A stretch of 26,513 nucleotides of DNA. It comes from DATJPD01 sp036394195 (GTDB lineage: Bacteria; Pseudomonadota; Alphaproteobacteria; CACIAM-22H2). The notes below the pieces were generated by a model. It saw only the letters and a list, made by a program, of their open reading frames with translations. It searched no databases and was not told where the DNA came from. Made by a program: the position numbers and the translations under genes. Where the stretch lies: positions 1 through 26,513 of the forward strand of contig DASWFO010000254.1 of NCBI GenBank assembly GCA_036394195.1, written 5' to 3'. Shown here one piece after another: positions 1 through 6,667 of the stretch; the stretch's first letter is position 1; the number at the start of each line of letters is the position of its first letter.

Positions 1-290
1 CCGTCCAGGTCGTATCCGACGGCGCGGATGCTGAGCGCGTACTGACCGGCGTCGAGCCGCGCGGCGGGGAAGCTGTAGCGGCCCGCTTGGTCGCTCACCA
101 CGCTGACCATGATCGTCGATCCCGCCTTCTTGGCGCTGACGACGACGCCTTCCATCGGACCTTCCTCGGCCGAGGTCACCTGTCCGGTGAGGGCCGCCTG
201 GCCCTGCGCTGGCACCGGCGTTGCGGCGAACGAGGCGAGAAGAAGGACGGCCAGGCCGAGGACTGCCATGGCTGTGCGTAATCTGCGCAT
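1..290 (-). CDS. Exported carboxypeptidase-regulatory-like domain protein, 5' part only
   Basis: Reading leftward from an ATG at 288-290, with GGAGG at 296-300 as a well placed ribosome site, the frame stays open to the window edge (96 codons seen, C-terminus outside). The product starts with a basic MRRLRT segment, a hydrophobic stretch and a VPAQG-like cleavage region, so it is probably exported. Next comes the pattern G-x-V(T) ... GPMEGVVVSAKK ... SDQAGRYSFPAARLDAGQYALSIRAVGYD, which is the beta-sandwich repeat of carboxypeptidase regulatory-like (CarboxypepD_reg) domains. These domains usually precede a larger module such as a lyase, cytochrome or TonB receptor, which cannot be seen here. 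It is divergent from the binding-protein gene at 397. The fold call is fairly safe; the function is unknown. Confidence 0.75.
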   Translation of the reverse strand, partial: MRRLRTAMAVLGLAVLLLASFAATPVPAQGQAALTGQVTSAEEGPMEGVVVSAKKAGSTIMVSVVSDQAGRYSFPAARLDAGQYALSIRAVGYDLD

Positions 291-396
291 CGTTGCCTCC
301 CCGTTTCTCGATTACGTCGAGTGTAGGCTCGCCGGGCGCGGTCCGCAAACGCGCGCCGCCCTGCGACGTGCTAAGCTTCGGTTCGGGAGGAAGGAA

Positions 397-1368
397 ATGC
401 GACGCCGCGATTTCATCGCACTCACCGGTGCAGCGGCCACGACGTGGCCGCTTGCGGCCCGCGCCGACGACTATCCATCGCGGCCGGTGAAGATCGTCGT
501 CCCGGTGTCCGCCGCCGGAGCCACCGACATGCTGGCGCGCAGCCTGGCCCAGAAGCTTGGCGAGCGGCTCGGCGGTTCGGTTTATGTCGAGAGCAAGCCG
601 GGCGCCGGCTCGCTGGTCGGCACGATGTTCGTCCTGAAGTCGCCGGCCGACGGCTACACGCTGTCGATGGGCGGCCTGTTCAACATGGTGATGCTGACGC
701 CGCTGCTGAAAGATCCGCCGTTCGAGCCGGCGCGCGACTTCGTCGCCATCGGCTACCTGGCCGCGTATCCGTTCGTGGTGATCGTGCGCACGGGGCTCCC
801 GGTGTCGAACCTGCGCGACTTCGTCGCCTACGCGAAGGAGCGGCCCGGGACCTTGACCTACGGCTCAGGCGGCCTCGGCACGTTGCAGCATGTGTGGGGC
901 ACGATCCTGCTGAAGGGCCTCGGGCTCGATCTGATGCACGTCCCCTATAAGGGGGCCGGACCGGCGCTGCAGGACATGATCGGCGGGCGGATCGACTTCA
1001 TGTGCGACAATCTGGCCGCGTCCCGGCAGGCGATCGACGCCGGCCAGGTGAAGGCGCTCGCCGTCTCGTCGGCCGAGCGCACGAAGCCGCTGCCCGACCT
1101 GCCCACCATCGACGAGACCGGGCTCACGACGTTCGAGGGCGAAAGCTGGTTCGGCTTGTTCGCGGCCACGGGCACGCCGGCGCCGATCATCGACCGGCTG
1201 CGCCAGGACGTCGCCGCGATCGTCAAGGATCAGGAGTTCGCGTTTCGCATCGAACGCGCCGCCGGGCGGGTGCTGAGCATCGCCCCCGACCGCCAGCAGG
1301 AGTTCCTCGAAAGCGAGCTTGCCCGCTGGAGTGCGTTGATCGGCCGCTATGGCGTGTCCACGGAATAA
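397..1368 (+). CDS. Bug/TctC-family periplasmic solute-binding protein
   Basis: This 323-residue protein begins MRRRDFIALTG, a twin-arginine signal, and the mature part starts near ADDYPSRPVKIVVP, the usual opening of tripartite tricarboxylate transporter (TTT) receptors. Family hallmarks visible are GATDMLAR, KPGAGSLVGT, SPADGYTL, HVPYKGAGPALQDMIGGRIDFMCDN and PTIDETG. The frame is open upstream to about 109, but ATG 397 has GGGAGGAAGG directly before it and places the Tat signal at the N-terminus, so it is preferred. Such proteins bind carboxylates or similar small acids in the periplasm. No TctA/TctB membrane partners lie in this window, so it is an orphan receptor, as is common for this expanded family. 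The ligand cannot be read from the sequence. Confidence 0.92.
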   Translation: MRRRDFIALTGAAATTWPLAARADDYPSRPVKIVVPVSAAGATDMLARSLAQKLGERLGGSVYVESKPGAGSLVGTMFVLKSPADGYTLSMGGLFNMVMLTPLLKDPPFEPARDFVAIGYLAAYPFVVIVRTGLPVSNLRDFVAYAKERPGTLTYGSGGLGTLQHVWGTILLKGLGLDLMHVPYKGAGPALQDMIGGRIDFMCDNLAASRQAIDAGQVKALAVSSAERTKPLPDLPTIDETGLTTFEGESWFGLFAATGTPAPIIDRLRQDVAAIVKDQEFAFRIERAAGRVLSIAPDRQQEFLESELARWSALIGRYGVSTE

Positions 1369-1389
1369 CCGTCGTTGGGGGAAGCGATC

Positions 1390-2022
1390 ATGAACCGGCT
1401 CGCGCGCGTCCTGGGTGTGATGATGGTCGTTCTCGCCATGTCCGGTGCCCGCGCCGAAACCGTCATCGATGAGTGGAACACGGCGAAGCTGCCGCCGCCG
1501 CCGCAGCTGAAGCCGGTCACCGTCAATCCGCGCGAGACGGCGTTGCTGGTGATGGACTTCACCGTCCAGACCTGCACGCAGGAACGGCGGCCGCGCTGCG
1601 CCGCCTCGGTCCCCAAGGTTCAAAAGCTGCTCGCGGCGGCGCGGCCCAAGGGCGTGTTCGTGATCTACAGCGTCGCCGTGCCCGGCTCGACGGCCGCCGA
1701 CATCCTGAAGGAGCTGCCGCCGGCGTCGGGCGAGCCCGTCCTGCCGCCGCTGGGCCCGGACAAGTTCATCGCCAGCGATCTCGAGAAGACCTTGAAGGAC
1801 CGCGGCATCACAACCGTGATCGCAATTGGAACGCAGGCCCAGACGTCGGTGCTGCACACCGCGGGGGCGGCCGCGTTGCGCGGCTTTCAGGTGATCGTGC
1901 CGGTGGACGGAATGTCGGCGGACAACGTGTTTCCGGAGCTCTACACCGCCTGGCACCTGGCCAACGCGGCGCGGATCAGCGACCGCGTGACGCTGACCAC
2001 GCTCGACATGATCGGCTACTAG
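1390..2022 (+). CDS. Exported isochorismatase-fold hydrolase lacking the nucleophile Cys
   Basis: The product has 210 residues from ATG 1390, with GGGGGAAG just upstream; an in-frame TTG at 1375 is a weaker start. Residues 1-22 form a signal peptide ending ARA-E. The rest matches the isochorismatase-like fold: ALLVMDF (Asp56 at the catalytic Asp position), GPDKFIASDLEKTL (Lys125) and VIAIGTQAQTSVLHTAGAAL, the loop that normally carries the Cys nucleophile as xxVCVxxT. Here that position is Ser153. The protein is thus either a non-Cys member or a changed or inactive one. It starts 21 bp after the binding-protein gene and may be co-transcribed. Its stop overlaps by 4 bp with the stop of the convergent FlgC-like gene. 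Export of this fold is unusual but not unknown. Confidence 0.82.
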   Translation: MNRLARVLGVMMVVLAMSGARAETVIDEWNTAKLPPPPQLKPVTVNPRETALLVMDFTVQTCTQERRPRCAASVPKVQKLLAAARPKGVFVIYSVAVPGSTAADILKELPPASGEPVLPPLGPDKFIASDLEKTLKDRGITTVIAIGTQAQTSVLHTAGAAALRGFQVIVPVDGMSADNVFPELYTAWHLANAARISDRVTLTTLDMIGY

Positions 2023-2438
2023 GCCTTGATGTCGACGTGCTTCTTGTCGGTTCCGATCGCGAGCAGAGCGTCGTTCATCTTCTGCGCGGTGACGATGACC
2101 TTCGCGTTCGCCTCGAACGCCACCTTGGCGGTGATCGCGTTCAGGAACTGCGTCGCCAGATCGACATTCGGCAGGTTGACCAGCCCTTGGGAGTCGGCCA
2201 GCGGCGAGGTCCCGTCCGGCACCGTGACCGTCGCCGGCTTCACCGGCGCGAAGCGGCTGATGACGCCGCCCGCGGTGCTGGTCTCGACGGTATCGATCGG
2301 CTGAAAGACCGGCGGGTCGCCGGCCTGCGGCTGCGTGCGGCTGACGTCATTGGCATTCGCCACATTGGTGGCGACGGCGGCAATGCGGTTCTGGGCCGCG
2401 ATGAGCCCGGAAAGGGCCGTCTTGATGCTCTCGAACAT
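2019..2438 (-). CDS. FlgC-like flagellar rod protein, orphan
   Basis: The ATG at 2436-2438 gives 139 residues, about the length of FlgC. The N-terminus (MFESIKTALSGLIAAQNRIAAVATNVANAND) is the flagellar rod/hook N-terminal helix with its characteristic asparagine-rich ANVANAN turn. The C-terminus (GLVNLPNVDLATQFLNAITAKVAFEANAKVIVTAQKMNDALLAI) is the Flg_bbr_C helix, with FEANAKV in place of the usual YEANV. The FlgC motif with TRTPEGGPY after the N-helix is only loosely present. No other flagellar gene is nearby, so this is either a scattered flagellar gene or an orphan paralogue. The longer frame to 2498 has no better ribosome site. It is convergent with, and overlaps by 4 bp, the isochorismatase-fold gene. 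Confidence 0.8.
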   Translation of the reverse strand: MFESIKTALSGLIAAQNRIAAVATNVANANDVSRTQPQAGDPPVFQPIDTVETSTAGGVISRFAPVKPATVTVPDGTSPLADSQGLVNLPNVDLATQFLNAITAKVAFEANAKVIVTAQKMNDALLAIGTDKKHVDIKA

Positions 2439-2508
2439 GGCGGGACTTTCTGTCCGTTGGACCGCGGTATTACAGCCTGTCAGCCTGCTCGCTCGCAAGG
2501 CAAGAGTC

Positions 2509-2524
2509 TGTGAGCGTTCTCACA
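2509..2524. promoter_or_regulatory. Perfect TGTGAG/CTCACA inverted repeat
   Basis: TGTGAG, a 4-base spacer CGTT, then CTCACA form a perfect 16-bp hairpin or palindrome. It sits between the end of the toxin gene and the start of the FlgC-like gene, next to an A+T-rich tract at 2530-2560. Read on the minus strand it lies about 70 bp before the FlgC-like start, so it may be an operator. As a terminator it lacks a directly adjoining U-run. The role is inferred. Confidence 0.35.
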
Positions 2525-2566
2525 CGCCATAAGTTATTGAAAAAAATAGATATTTAAGTCAGAGGC

Positions 2567-2968
2567 TCAGAGCCGGGCGTCGTGCGTCTTGAGCGCCCCC
2601 CGCCAGTTCAGCAGCCGGTCGTCGGCCGTGATGAGGGTCGCATCGTGGGCCAGCGCCGTCGCCGCGATGATGCGATCCGCGGGATCGTTGTGAAAGGGCG
2701 TGAGCTCGACCGCCGCAATGCCGATGCGTCCGGTGACCGGCACCTCGCGTACGCCTTGGTCGAGAACGCGCGCCCAAAAGGCCGCCGGTCGATCGCCCAG
2801 CTCTAAGCGATTTTTGCGCGCCAACATCGCGATTTCCCACATGCTGAACGCCGAAATCGCCAACCTCTCCTGGCCCAGCGCATCGCGGACACATGCCGTG
2901 CCTCTCGGTCCAATCGCCCGTTCGCCCGATACAAGCCAAATCAGGACATGCGTATCGAGGAGGATCAT
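2567..2968 (-). CDS. PIN-domain ribonuclease toxin (VapC family)
   Basis: A 133-residue PIN protein. The four acidic metal-binding positions are visible: Asp5 (ILLDTHVLIW), Glu45 (FSMWEIAML), Asp98 (NDPADRIIAATA) and Asp116 (ITADDRLL). The family cleaves RNA, often tRNA or rRNA, when freed from its antitoxin. I take ATG 2968 as the start because its first base forms an ATGA overlap with the antitoxin stop and AAGGACGA precedes it inside the antitoxin gene; a start at 2989 would add seven residues. It is the second gene of a two-gene minus-strand operon. The domain arrangement (DTHVLIW, MWEIA) resembles the subgroup that pairs with Phd-type antitoxins. The catalytic set looks complete, so it is probably active. 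Confidence 0.92.
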   Translation of the reverse strand: MILLDTHVLIWLVSGERAIGPRGTACVRDALGQERLAISAFSMWEIAMLARKNRLELGDRPAAFWARVLDQGVREVPVTGRIGIAAVELTPFHNDPADRIIAATALAHDATLITADDRLLNWRGALKTHDARL

Positions 2969-3204
2969 TCGTCCTTCAGGACGTCCCATTCGACGTCATC
3001 GAGCGGCGAAATGATGTCGCCGAGAATCTTCACCTGGCCCTTCATGAAGCCGACCAGCGGTTTCGGCTTTGCGGCGACCGGCCGCAGCTCGGCGACCGGC
3101 TTGCCGCGTTTGGTGATCACGAGCGTGTCGCCGGTTGCTGCGACGTCGTCGAGAAGCTTGAGACACTTGGCCTTGAATTCACCGGCCTTTATGGTGCGTG
3201 TCAT
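2965..3204 (-). CDS. Phd/YefM-type antitoxin
   Basis: The 79-residue product MTRTIKAGEFKAKCLKLLDDVAATGDTLVITKRGKPVAELRP has the classic Phd/YefM DNA-binding N-terminal domain (keeping of the KxGxPVAxLxP strand). It is followed by a charged C-terminal tail (LDDVEWDVLKDE) that would wrap around the PIN toxin. It is the first gene of the module and its stop overlaps the toxin start by 4 bp. There is no obvious Shine-Dalgarno: the start codon lies three bases from the edge of a 32-bp palindrome, so repressor binding would cover the initiation region. Autoregulation by antitoxin or toxin-antitoxin complex is the expected mode for the family. Confidence 0.92.
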   Translation of the reverse strand: MTRTIKAGEFKAKCLKLLDDVAATGDTLVITKRGKPVAELRPVAAKPKPLVGFMKGQVKILGDIISPLDDVEWDVLKDE

Positions 3205-3206
3205 CT

Positions 3207-3238
3207 GATATGACCATGGTCATGACTATGGTCATATC
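3207..3238. promoter_or_regulatory. 32-bp palindromic operator of the toxin-antitoxin operon
   Basis: The 32 bases form a palindrome with 15 of 16 arm positions matching. It consists of two overlapping 14-mers, ATGACCATGGTCAT (3210-3223, itself a perfect palindrome) and ATGACTATGGTCAT (3222-3235), offset by 12 bp, which is close to one helical turn. It lies directly before the antitoxin start. Two antitoxin dimers side by side on one face of the DNA is the natural reading; this is inference from family behaviour. Confidence 0.75.
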
Positions 3239-3347
3239 GTAGGGCCGAGCGCAGTTTGCGTCAAGGTTGACGGGCCGTCCCCAGGCGTCTACGTTCCGCC
3301 CGCTTTCAAGGGACAATTCAGCCCCTTGGGCCCCTAAAGGGTCTCCC

Positions 3348-3403
3348 CCAGTCCGCGTGATCGCGCACTGGGGCGGTCGTCTTTTGGGGTCAACGCGGAC
3401 TGG
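3348..3403. repeat. 11-bp perfect inverted repeat in the ffh upstream region
   Basis: CCAGTCCGCGT at 3348-3358 is the exact reverse complement of ACGCGGACTGG at 3393-3403, with a 34-base loop. Smaller hairpins lie just before it (CAAGGG/CCCTTG near 3307-3328). Together they form a structured stretch upstream of ffh, either leader RNA or a remnant of a repeat element. Confidence 0.45.
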
Positions 3404-3455
3404 TCTCGGGTTTGTGCGCTTCACGCGTACGGGCGGCGTGATCGCGCAGTGGGGC
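3355..3455 (+). repeat. Two direct 20-bp repeats, 81 bp apart
   Basis: GCGTGATCGCGCACTGGGGC at 3355-3374 recurs at 3436-3455 with one change (C to G at position 14). Both are followed by a T-rich patch (CTTTTGG and GTTTTTGG). The second copy ends 28 bp before the ffh start codon. Confidence 0.5.
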
Positions 3456-3483
3456 TAACGGTTTTTGGCCAAAGGCGTTCGAC

Positions 3484-4833
3484 GTGTTCGAATCACTGAC
3501 CAAGCGTCTGGGCGATGTCTTCGACCGGCTGAAACGGCGGGGCGCGCTGACCGAAGCCGATGTCGATGCCGCGTTGCGCGAGGTCCGCGTGGCGCTGCTC
3601 GAGGCCGACGTCGCCTTGCCGGTGGTCAAGGATTTCGTGGCTCAGGTGAAGCTGCGCGCCCTCGGCCAGGAGGTGATCCGCAGCATCACGCCGGGCCAGA
3701 TGGTGGTGAAGATCGTTCACGACCATCTGGTCGAGATGCTGGGCGAGACTGCCGCCGAGATCAATCTGCGCGCCACGCCGCCGGTGCCGATCCTGATGGT
3801 CGGGCTGCAGGGCTCGGGCAAGACGACGACGACCGCGAAGCTCGCCCGCCGGCTCACCCAGCGCGACAAGAAAAAAGTGCTGATGGCGTCGCTCGACACG
3901 CGCCGCCCGGCCGCCCAGGAACAGCTCGCCGTGCTCGGCCAGCAGACCGAGGTCGCCACCTTGCCGGTCGTCGCTGGCCAGGGCCCGGTCGAGATCGCGC
4001 GCCGCGCCATCGAGGTCGGCGCCAAGGAAGGCTACGACGTCGTCCTGCTCGACACCGCCGGCCGCCTCGCCATCGACGAGGATCTCATGGCCGAAGCCGC
4101 CGCCGTGCGCGACGCGGTGCAGCCGGCCGAGACCTTGCTCGTCGCCGACGCGATGACCGGCCAGGACGCGGTCAACCTCGCGCGCTCGTTCAACGAGAAA
4201 ATCGGGATTTCCGGCATCGTGCTGACGCGCGTCGACGGCGACGCGCGCGGCGGTGCCGCGCTGTCGATGCGCGCCGTCACCGGCCAGCCGATCAAGCTGA
4301 TCGGCCTCGGCGAGAAGCTCGACGCGCTCGACGTGTTCCATCCCGATCGCATCGCCGGCCGCATCCTCGGCATGGGCGACGTGGTCAGCCTGGTCGAGAA
4401 GGCGGCCGAGACGGTCGAGCGCGAAGACGCCGAGAAGCTCGCGCGCAAGGTCCAGAAGGGCGAATTCGATTTCGACGACATGGCCTCGCAGCTCCGCCAG
4501 CTGCGCAAGATGGGCGGCCTGTCCGGCGTCATGGGCATGCTGCCCGGCATCGGCAAGATGCAGAAGCAGATCGCCGACGCCAAGATCGACGACAAGATGG
4601 TGCGCAAGCAGGAGGCGATCATCTCGTCGATGACGCCGAAGGAGCGCCGCTATCCGAAGCTCCTGAACGCCAGCCGCAAGCGCCGCGTCGCGGCCGGCTC
4701 CGGCACCTCGGTCGAGGACATCAACAAGCTCTACAAGCAGTTCATGGAAATGAGCCGCATGGTGAAGCAGGTCTCGAAGCTCGGGCAGAAAGGCATCGCC
4801 CGCGCCGGCATCAACTCGCTGTTCCGCAGATAA
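3484..4833 (+). CDS. ffh: Signal recognition particle GTPase Ffh (SRP54)
   Basis: A 449-residue SRP54 homologue that binds SRP RNA and signal sequences and delivers ribosomes to FtsY at the membrane. Visible in order: an N-domain (ALREVRVALLEADVALPVVKDF), the G-domain P-loop GLQGSGKTTTTAKLA near residue 105, DTRRPAAQEQL, DTAGRL, TRVDGDARGGAALS, the GLGEKLDALDVFHPDRIAGRILGMGD closing motif, and a methionine-rich M-domain (QLRQLRKMGGLSGVMGMLPGIGKM). The start is GTG at 3484 with AAAGGCG upstream; no ATG in this frame gives a full N-domain. Length is normal. It heads the ffh-rpsP-rimM-trmD-rplS cluster conserved in alphaproteobacteria, with a 46-bp gap to rpsP. Confidence 0.98.
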   Translation: MFESLTKRLGDVFDRLKRRGALTEADVDAALREVRVALLEADVALPVVKDFVAQVKLRALGQEVIRSITPGQMVVKIVHDHLVEMLGETAAEINLRATPPVPILMVGLQGSGKTTTTAKLARRLTQRDKKKVLMASLDTRRPAAQEQLAVLGQQTEVATLPVVAGQGPVEIARRAIEVGAKEGYDVVLLDTAGRLAIDEDLMAEAAAVRDAVQPAETLLVADAMTGQDAVNLARSFNEKIGISGIVLTRVDGDARGGAALSMRAVTGQPIKLIGLGEKLDALDVFHPDRIAGRILGMGDVVSLVEKAAETVEREDAEKLARKVQKGEFDFDDMASQLRQLRKMGGLSGVMGMLPGIGKMQKQIADAKIDDKMVRKQEAIISSMTPKERRYPKLLNASRKRRVAAGSGTSVEDINKLYKQFMEMSRMVKQVSKLGQKGIARAGINSLFRR

Positions 4834-4879
4834 CCTCAACGCAAACACTGAAGACACACAGAAAGGAACCACCACCCAC

Positions 4880-5296
4880 ATGGCGACCAAGATCCGCATG
4901 TCGCGGGCCGGGGCGAAGAACCGGCCCTTCTTCCGCATCGTCGTGGCCGACAGCCGCAGTCCGCGCGACGGCCGCTTCCTCGAGAAGCTCGGCACCTACG
5001 ATCCGCTGCTGCCGAAGGAGAACCCGAAGCGCGTGGTCCTCAATGTCGAGCGCATCAAGCATTGGCTCTCGGTGGGAGCGACGCCGTCGGACCGCGTCGC
5101 GCGCTTCCTGCATGCGGCGAATCTCGGACCGAAGCCGGTGATCCGCGAGACGCCGAAGAAGAGCGCGCCCCGCGCCAAGGCGCAGGAGCGGATGAAGGCC
5201 GCCGCGGCGGCCGGCGAAGCGGCTCCCGCCGCGGCACCCGCTGAAGCGGCTCCCGCCGCGGCACCCGCTGAAGCGGCCAAGGAGGCGACCGCCTGA
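4880..5296 (+). CDS. rpsP: 30S ribosomal protein S16 with Ala/Pro-rich tail
   Basis: Residues 1 to about 80 match S16 throughout (KIRMSRAGAKNRPFFRIVVADSRSPRDGRFLEKLGTYDPL, then VERIKHWLSVGATPSDRVARFL). From about residue 95 the protein carries a low-complexity tail of Ala, Pro, Glu and Lys, giving 138 residues against roughly 80-100 for the core family. Tails of this type are frequent in alphaproteobacterial S16. AGAAAGGAA lies 11-15 bases upstream of ATG 4880. The tail contains a perfect 27-bp tandem duplication (5216-5269). The stop TGA at 5294-5296 overlaps the proposed CTG start of rimM, implying translational coupling. Confidence 0.97.
   Translation: MATKIRMSRAGAKNRPFFRIVVADSRSPRDGRFLEKLGTYDPLLPKENPKRVVLNVERIKHWLSVGATPSDRVARFLHAANLGPKPVIRETPKKSAPRAKAQERMKAAAAAGEAAPAAAPAEAAPAAAPAEAAKEATA
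5216..5269 (+). repeat. Perfect 27-bp tandem duplication inside rpsP
   Basis: Positions 5216-5242 and 5243-5269 are identical, each coding EAAPAAAPA, and a third partial unit (GAAGCGG) follows at 5270. It lengthens the S16 tail by nine residues per unit without shifting the frame, so copy number could vary between strains. Confidence 0.9.
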
Positions 5297-5913
5297 GCCA
5301 GGCCGCGCGAAAGATCCTTCTGGGTGCGATCGCCGGCGCGCATGGCGTGCGCGGCGAGGTGAAGATCAAGAGCTTCACCGCCGACCCGCGCAAGATCGCC
5401 GCCTACGGCCCGGTCGAGGACGAGAGCGGCGCCCGCCGCTTCAAGGTGAAGGTCCGCGGGCTGGCGGGCGGCCTGGTGATCGCGAGGCTGGCGGAGGTCC
5501 CGCCCCAATCTTCGAAGAGCGGGTCTTCGGAGGGCGCGACCGACCGAAAGGAAATGTGGCTGGAAGATCGCAATGCGGCCGAAGCGCTCAAGGGGCTCCG
5601 GCTCTATGTCGGCCGCGACAAGCTGCCGAAGCCGAAGCGGGGCGAATGGTACCAGGCCGATCTCGTCGGCCTCAGGGCGGAGCGGGTGGACGGGACGGCG
5701 ATGGGGACGGTGAAGTCGGTGCAGAATTACGGCGCCGGCGACATCGTCGAGGTGGAGACGGCACCGGGACAAACGGTGTTCGTGCCATTCACGAAGCGGG
5801 CGGTGCCCGACGTGGATATCGACGGCGGGCGGATCGTGATCGATCCGCCGGCCGAGACCGAGGCGAAGGCGGACGACGCGGCGGATAACGAGGCGAGTGG
5901 CGAGAGCGAGTGA
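5293..5913 (+). CDS. rimM: 16S rRNA processing factor RimM, likely CTG start
   Basis: RimM helps 30S maturation at the S19/head region. The conserved N-terminus KILLGAIAGAHGVRGEVKIKSFT begins upstream of the first ATG/GTG/TTG in frame (GTG 5347, which lies inside the HGVRGEV motif), so a start there would delete the first strand of the domain. The only good signal is AAGGAGG at 5279-5285 followed seven bases later by CTG at 5293. That CTG overlaps the rpsP stop as CTGA. From it the protein is 206 residues. The C-terminal PRC-barrel part is clear (GTVKSVQNYGAGDIVEVE ... VPFTKRAVPDVDIDGGRIVIDPP). About 22 residues rich in Ser, Lys and Glu (around PPQSSKSGSSEGATDRKE) appear inserted before the usual AAEALKG motif. 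The tail is acidic. Confidence 0.9.
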   Translation: MSQAARKILLGAIAGAHGVRGEVKIKSFTADPRKIAAYGPVEDESGARRFKVKVRGLAGGLVIARLAEVPPQSSKSGSSEGATDRKEMWLEDRNAAEALKGLRLYVGRDKLPKPKRGEWYQADLVGLRAERVDGTAMGTVKSVQNYGAGDIVEVETAPGQTVFVPFTKRAVPDVDIDGGRIVIDPPAETEAKADDAADNEASGESE

Positions 5914-5920
5914 CCGACGG

Positions 5921-6625
5921 ATGACCTGGACGGCAACCGTGCTGACGATTTTCCCGTCGATGTTCCCGGGGCCCCTGGGCGCGTCGCTGGCCGGCCGCGC
6001 GCTGGAGTCCGGGCTGTGGGCGCTGCGCACGGTGGACATCCGCGACTTCGCGACCGACCGCCATCAGTCGGTGGACGATACGCCGTTCGGCGGCGGGGCC
6101 GGCATGGTGATGCGTCCCGACGTGGTCGACGCCGCCCTGGACGCGGCGCTGAAATCGAGCGCGCCCGGCACGCCGGCGCTCTACCTGACTCCGCGCGGGC
6201 GCCTCCTCGACCAGAGCCGCGTGCGGGCGCTGACGGCGGCCCCCGGGGTCGTCGCGCTCTGCGGCCGCTTCGAAGGTGTGGATCAGCGCGTCGTCGAGGC
6301 GCGCGGCCTCGAGGAGGTCTCGCTCGGCGATTTCGTGCTGTCGGGCGGCGAGCCGGCCGCGATCGCGCTCATCGATGCTTGCGTGCGCCTGCTGCCGGGC
6401 GTGGTCGGCGCCGAGGCCTCGCTGGCCGAGGAAAGCTTCGAGGCGGGCCTGCTCGAATATCCGCATTACACGCGGCCGCAAAGCTGGTGCGGCCGCGTCG
6501 TCCCCGACGTGCTGCTGTCCGGCCATCACGCCAACGTCGCGGCGTGGCGCCGCGCCGAGGCCGAGAAGATCACCGCCGAGCGGCGCCCGGATTTGTGGGC
6601 GCGCTACACGGCCAAGAGTCACTGA
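5921..6625 (+). CDS. trmD: tRNA (guanine-37-N1)-methyltransferase TrmD
   Basis: TrmD methylates G37 next to the anticodon using S-adenosylmethionine, through a trefoil-knot SPOUT fold. The 234-residue product shows TVLTIFPSMFPGPL at the N-terminus, DDTPFGGGAGMVMRPD, LTPRGRLLDQ, the knot motifs LCGRFEGVDQRV and EVSLGDFVLSGGEPAA, and then LLEYPHYTRPQSWCGRVVPDVLLSGHHANVAAWRR. ATG 5921 is chosen because it matches the family N-terminus; an in-frame GTG at 5897 lies inside rimM. The gap to rimM is 7 bp, so coupling is likely. Length is normal. Confidence 0.97.
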   Translation: MTWTATVLTIFPSMFPGPLGASLAGRALESGLWALRTVDIRDFATDRHQSVDDTPFGGGAGMVMRPDVVDAALDAALKSSAPGTPALYLTPRGRLLDQSRVRALTAAPGVVALCGRFEGVDQRVVEARGLEEVSLGDFVLSGGEPAAIALIDACVRLLPGVVGAEASLAEESFEAGLLEYPHYTRPQSWCGRVVPDVLLSGHHANVAAWRRAEAEKITAERRPDLWARYTAKSH

Positions 6626-6667
6626 TGCGGAATTTACGCTACACTCGAATGCCAAGGAGAAGACCAG

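Noticed and set aside
109..396. Upstream extension of the Bug-type binding protein
   Set aside because: It overlaps the divergent exported protein gene and would bury the twin-arginine signal; ATG 397 has a strong ribosome site.
3179..3424. 81-codon minus-strand frame upstream of the antitoxin gene
   Set aside because: Arg/Pro-rich, spans the operator palindrome and the start of the antitoxin gene, no motif or ribosome site.
3493..4995. 500-codon minus-strand frame opposite ffh and rpsP, and similar long frames opposite leuCD, leuB, permease, asd and sdhA
   Set aside because: Long antisense frames are expected in GC-rich DNA; the opposite-strand genes are clear family members and the antisense products are His/Arg/Asp-rich without motifs.
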